Below are positions 6,047 through 8,882 of a DNA stretch of 8,882 nt, piece after piece; within the stretch, counting starts at the first letter, position 1, and each line of letters opens with the position of its first letter. The translations under genes were made by a program, and so were the position numbers. The notes below the pieces were generated by a model. It worked only from the letters and a program-made list of their open reading frames with translations. It did no database searches and was not told the origin of the DNA. The stretch is from NCBI GenBank assembly GCA_002431545.1, contig DJFY01000093.1:6887-15768 (forward strand), read 5' to 3'. The stretch comes from Cellvibrionales bacterium UBA5860 (GTDB lineage Bacteria; Pseudomonadota; Gammaproteobacteria; Pseudomonadales; Porticoccaceae).

Positions 6047-6403
6047 TCAGAGGGTATAGGTTGGGCGGTTACTGGATAATAAACCCGCGAGATGCGTCTC
6101 GATCTTCGCCACCAGGTTCTCACTGATATCTTCGGGAAACTCGACACCGATGCCGGGACGGCGATGGCCCGTCGATCCGATGGGGCTGACCCACACGACC
6201 TTTGCAGTCAATGGAATCTTGTCGGTTTCGTCCATGAGCTCGAGCAGGACAAAAACATCATCGCCAAGAGAAAACTGCTTGCGCGTGGGGATAAACAGAC
6301 CGCCATGTTTTAGAAAAGGCATATAGCAGGCATACAATTCGTCGACGTCCTTTAATGCCAGATTCAGTATGCCGCTACCGGCCCCACCGCCGTTCAGTGC
6401 CAT
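6047..6403 (-). CDS. pilZ: Type IV pilus assembly protein PilZ
   Basis: Small cytoplasmic PilZ-domain protein needed for type IV pilus biogenesis. The 118 residues align along their length with my memory of Pseudomonas PilZ: GILNLALKD, LYACYMPFLKHGGLFIPT, LGDDVFVLLELMDE, the IPLTAKVVWVSP strand, GIGVEF, and the ending KIETHLAGLLSSNRPTYTL. The N-terminal RxxxR and D-x-S-x-x-G signatures of c-di-GMP-binding PilZ domains are absent, as in the founding PilZ, so it probably acts by protein contacts (the PilB ATPase and FimX are known partners) rather than by binding c-di-GMP. The position after holB and before tatD matches Pseudomonas. The gap to holB is 131 bp and holds no gene; an AAAGGA lies very close to the ATG. 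The cell is therefore expected to make type IV pili. Confidence 0.94.
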   Translation of the reverse strand: MALNGGGAGSGILNLALKDVDELYACYMPFLKHGGLFIPTRKQFSLGDDVFVLLELMDETDKIPLTAKVVWVSPIGSTGHRRPGIGVEFPEDISENLVAKIETHLAGLLSSNRPTYTL

Positions 6404-6534
6404 ATCCTTTGCCCGATTTTAAGCTGTGAATTAATGTGCCTAGAATACACAAGTAGCGAGGCACCCGTCCATGCCGGCAGCGGCAATCTGCCGCCCCGTC
6501 CACAATGTCCAGGACTTGCCAACCGACGCCGCAT

Positions 6535-7524
6535 TCAGTTGCCGGCTTGAACCTGTTGCTGCAATTGCCGCCAACCCAGCAACAACGCTTCGGTGAACAA
6601 CTGCGGATTCGGGTTGCCCTGGCTCAGAAGGTTTTGTTTCGCGGCCAACAATTGATCGAAGTAGAGAAAATAAGCCGGATGCAGGGACTCCCGACGCGCC
6701 GCCCTCGATTTGATCACACCCGTCAGTCGGTACTGCAAGCGCTCGACGATATCGTAAAGAGGCAGGTTTTTCGCCAGATCGGCCCCCGCTAGAGGCGACA
6801 GCTCGCCGCGGGCGATTGCTGTCAGAGCCTGCTCAATCTTTCCCAACTGCGCCAGCTGTTCGCTCTCTAACAGTCGCAGCGCGCGCTGAGGGCGACCGCC
6901 CGCCAGAGCGAGTAAGCGCTCCAGTTCATCGTGTTCCAGCGATTTGCCAACCGCAGCCAGATGAGTGTGCAGCCAATCCACGGCCTGGGTCGTAGAAGGC
7001 ATCGGCATCGCCAACTGCTGGCACCGACTGCGGATGGTGGCCAATAGCCTGCCCCGGTCATGGTGCAATAAAAAAATCGCGGTATCTTCGCCAGGCTCTT
7101 CAAGGGTCTTTAACAATGCGTTGGTCGCATTGATTGTCAGGGCATCGACAGAATTGATGACGATAACGCGCCACCCGCCAAGCATGGCCTTCTTGCCGGC
7201 AAAAGCGGTCGTCGCTCTCACCGTATCCACCGATATGGCTTTACCGGCCTCTTCCGGAGAGGCCAAAACCAGGTCGGGATGAGCTCCCGCTTCTACCAGC
7301 AGACAACTTTTGCAATCTCCACAGGCGCCGTTCGGTGCTGGCGCCCGACACAATAACCGGGCTGCCGCCAAACGGGCGAAGGTCTGCTTTCCGGTACCCT
7401 CCGGTCCGGAAAGCAGCAGCGCGTGCGCCAGGCGACCTGCATCCAGAACACGCAGGAACCAGCGCCACTGTGTCTCCTGCCAGGGCAGGATCGGCGCTCG
7501 ACCAAGCTCTCCGTGACGTGCCAT
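6535..7524 (-). CDS. holB: DNA polymerase III subunit delta'
   Basis: Clamp-loader subunit (delta') that helps the tau/gamma complex place the beta sliding clamp on DNA. From the ATG at 7524 it has 329 residues, the usual length. The AAA+ core shows the Walker-A-like GPEGTGKQ (40-47), a zinc module of four cysteines (59, 68, 71, 74; C-x8-C-x2-C-x2-C), the NATNALLKTLEEP block (132-144) and SRC (166-168), which carries the arginine finger. A longer frame from ATG 7605 would overlap tmk by 59 nt and add a low-complexity, arginine-rich head unlike the family, so the 7524 start is preferred. It follows the tmk stop by 22 bp in the same operon. Confidence 0.94.
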   Translation of the reverse strand: MARHGELGRAPILPWQETQWRWFLRVLDAGRLAHALLLSGPEGTGKQTFARLAAARLLCRAPAPNGACGDCKSCLLVEAGAHPDLVLASPEEAGKAISVDTVRATTAFAGKKAMLGGWRVIVINSVDALTINATNALLKTLEEPGEDTAIFLLHHDRGRLLATIRSRCQQLAMPMPSTTQAVDWLHTHLAAVGKSLEHDELERLLALAGGRPQRALRLLESEQLAQLGKIEQALTAIARGELSPLAGADLAKNLPLYDIVERLQYRLTGVIKSRAARRESLHPAYFLYFDQLLAAKQNLLSQGNPNPQLFTEALLLGWRQLQQQVQAGN

Positions 7525-7546
7525 CCTTACTCGATCCCCGTCCTCG

Positions 7547-8176
7547 TCATCGCCAGGCTTGCGCACGGGAGGCGAGCACAGCGTGGATTTCCGACGCGAC
7601 CTCATTCATGGACTGCGCCGCGTCGATGACGGCAAAGCGTTCCGGTGCTTCGCGAACACAGCGCCGATAAGCGGCACGCACGCGATCAAAAAATGCGCTT
7701 TCCTCGATTTCGAAACGATCCCGCTTACCGCGCCCGTCGACTCGCGACAAACCCTCATCCGGATCTATATCCAGCAGCAGGGTTAAATCCGGTTGTAAGC
7801 CGTCCTGAACCATAGCGGCCAGTTGCTCAATCTTGTGCCAGGCGATTTCGCGTCCTCCACCCTGGTAGGCGAACGTGGCATCGGCAAAACGATCGCAGAC
7901 TACCCACGTGCCGCTTTCCAGAGCCGGGCGTATTTTTTCCGCGATGTGCTGGGCACGGGCGGCGCAGATCAGCAATAGCTCAGCTATAGGGCTTACAGAG
8001 ACCTGCTTTGGATCGAGAAGGAGCGCGCGGACACCCTCCCCAAGGCCGGTGCCGCCCGGCTCGCGAGTCTCGATAAATGTTTTACCGTGGCTTTTCAGCC
8101 ATGTCGTTATGGCCTCTATAGCAGTGCTTTTACCTGCGCCTTCCAAGCCTTCAACTGTGATAAACCTTCCTTTCAT
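7547..8176 (-). CDS. tmk: Thymidylate kinase
   Basis: Phosphorylates dTMP to dTDP with ATP, an essential step in dTTP synthesis. The 209 residues match the family. Visible motifs are the P-loop VEGLEGAGKST (8-18), REPGGT (38-43), the DRF motif (95-97) followed by AYQGGGR (103-109), and the LID region DGRGKRDRFE (147-156), whose basic residues together with a non-basic P-loop indicate the bacterial type II enzyme. It sits in the conserved mltG-tmk-holB order, separated from mltG by 102 bp and from holB by 22 bp. The Shine-Dalgarno before the ATG is weak (GAG only 3 nt away). Confidence 0.96.
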   Translation of the reverse strand: MKGRFITVEGLEGAGKSTAIEAITTWLKSHGKTFIETREPGGTGLGEGVRALLLDPKQVSVSPIAELLLICAARAQHIAEKIRPALESGTWVVCDRFADATFAYQGGGREIAWHKIEQLAAMVQDGLQPDLTLLLDIDPDEGLSRVDGRGKRDRFEIEESAFFDRVRAAYRRCVREAPERFAVIDAAQSMNEVASEIHAVLASRAQAWR

Positions 8177-8227
8177 AGCTCGACATCGTACTTGATTGTG
8201 GTTGACGGTATTAACGATTGTTGTGAT

Positions 8228-8276
8228 CGGGCAGAACCCGGCACACCGCCATAAAGCTGTAAAACTGGTCTGCCCG
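8228..8276. other. Inverted repeat in the mltG-tmk gap
   Basis: CGGGCAGA (8228-8235) and TCTGCCCG (8269-8276) form a perfect 8-bp inverted repeat with a 33-nt spacer, beginning just after the mltG stop codon. It may fold in the mRNA and modulate read-through from mltG into tmk. There is no T-run, so it is not a classical terminator. No promoter with good consensus was recognised in this gap. Confidence 0.25.
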
Positions 8277-8278
8277 CT

Positions 8279-8882
8279 TTACTTTACCTGGGGTGCGGAT
8301 CGATAACCCGCCTTGCGCTGCTCAATCTGATACTGCCTGACAGCCCGGACGTGGGCCTCTAAATTGTCGGAAAACTGGTGACTACCATCACCGCGGGCAA
8401 CGAAATATAACGCCGAACCGGGCTCGGGATGCAGAGCGGCTTTGAGGGCATCGGCACCGGCATTGGCAATGGGTGTAGGCGGCAGACCGGCGCGGCGGTA
8501 AGTGTTGTAGGGGTTATCGGCCCGCAGGTGCTCGCGTTTAAGATTGCCGTCAAAAGCGGCCCCCAGCCCGTAAATCACGGTCGGATCAGTCTGCAGCAGC
8601 ATACCCTTTCGCAAGCGGCGCACGAAGACGCCAGCTATGGCCGCGCGCTCGCTGGCCAGGCCGGTTTCTTTTTCGACGATGGAGGCCATAATCAGCGCCT
8701 GGTATGGCGTCGTATAGGGCAAGTCTTCGGCCCGCGATGGCCAGGCCCCTCCTATCAGCCCCAGCATCCCTTGATACGCGCGTTTGAAGATACTCAGGTC
8801 GCTGTCGCCGGCGACGTAATAATAGGTGTCCGGGGCGAAGCAGCCCTCTGGTATGTCCTGCGCGATACCCAGATATGCCGCC
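8279..8882 (-). CDS. mltG: Endolytic murein transglycosylase MltG (N-terminus outside window)
   Basis: Inner-membrane-anchored lytic transglycosylase (YceG family) that cleaves nascent glycan strands and sets their length. About 200 C-terminal codons are present and the frame is open at the window edge; the membrane anchor and LysM-like part lie outside. The visible protein runs from PEGCFAPDTYYY through ASIVEKETGLASER, which contains the catalytic glutamate, to LQTDPTVIYGLG, the NPYNTYRRAGLPPTPIANAG block and ALYFVARGDGSHQFS, all as in E. coli MltG. An internal ATG at 8767 is not the true start, because homology continues upstream of it. It leads the mltG-tmk-holB-pilZ cluster; pabC is the expected gene beyond the edge. 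Confidence 0.95.
   Translation of the reverse strand, partial: AAYLGIAQDIPEGCFAPDTYYYVAGDSDLSIFKRAYQGMLGLIGGAWPSRAEDLPYTTPYQALIMASIVEKETGLASERAAIAGVFVRRLRKGMLLQTDPTVIYGLGAAFDGNLKREHLRADNPYNTYRRAGLPPTPIANAGADALKAALHPEPGSALYFVARGDGSHQFSDNLEAHVRAVRQYQIEQRKAGYRSAPQVK

Noticed and set aside
6475..6493. Short hairpin CGGCAG/CTGCCG in the holB-pilZ gap
   Set aside because: Only 6 bp in GC-rich sequence with no T-run; too weak to call a terminator.
7525..7605. 27-residue N-terminal extension of holB inside tmk
   Set aside because: It would overlap tmk by 59 nt with an arginine-rich head not seen in delta' proteins; the ATG at 7524 gives the usual length.
1..8882. CRISPR array, tRNA or rRNA gene, toxin-antitoxin, phage or defence genes
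   Set aside because: No spaced repeat array, cloverleaf or rRNA sequence was seen, and every sizeable gene matches a housekeeping or metabolic family.

Overview
The window is a densely packed gammaproteobacterial chromosome segment. All eleven supported protein genes lie on the minus strand, so transcription runs from high to low coordinates, and I see no credible gene on the plus strand. The protein sequences and the order mltG-tmk-holB-pilZ-tatD (familiar from Pseudomonas and its relatives) point to a gammaproteobacterium. A type-2 malate dehydrogenase and moderately high GC would fit a marine Cellvibrionales-like organism, but that placement is inference.

In transcription order the layout is as follows. 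(a) 8882-6047 holds the end of mltG (peptidoglycan lytic transglycosylase), tmk (dTMP kinase), holB (clamp-loader delta' subunit) and pilZ (type IV pilus assembly); tatD (3'-5' nuclease/deoxyribonuclease family) follows at 6013-5213. This is a conserved housekeeping cluster of envelope, DNA-precursor, replication and pilus genes. (b) 5212-5076 is a gap with a strong hairpin. It is followed by an all-alpha, dimeric-type dUTPase gene (5075-4452), which joins tmk functionally in dTTP supply and uracil exclusion. (c) mdh (4382-3402) has its own consensus -10 box and two candidate TTG starts; the second is the better one. (d) A bcp-type peroxiredoxin gene (3253-2777) is followed by yajC (2689-2315), which lacks the usual secD and secF behind it. 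(e) A 119-bp element with inverted-repeat ends and flanking TA (2180-2298) looks like a miniature transposable element and sits exactly where secD would be expected. (f) dcyD (2047-998), a D-cysteine desulfhydrase, is coupled with a 2-nt gap to an AGCS-family sodium:amino acid symporter gene (995 to beyond the window start). Together they look like a small D-amino-acid uptake and breakdown unit.

I found no CRISPR array, tRNA, rRNA, phage or defence gene, and no convincing undescribed multi-gene system. The points most worth a second look are the TA-flanked miniature element, the detached yajC with direct repeats in its leader, and the dcyD-symporter pair.
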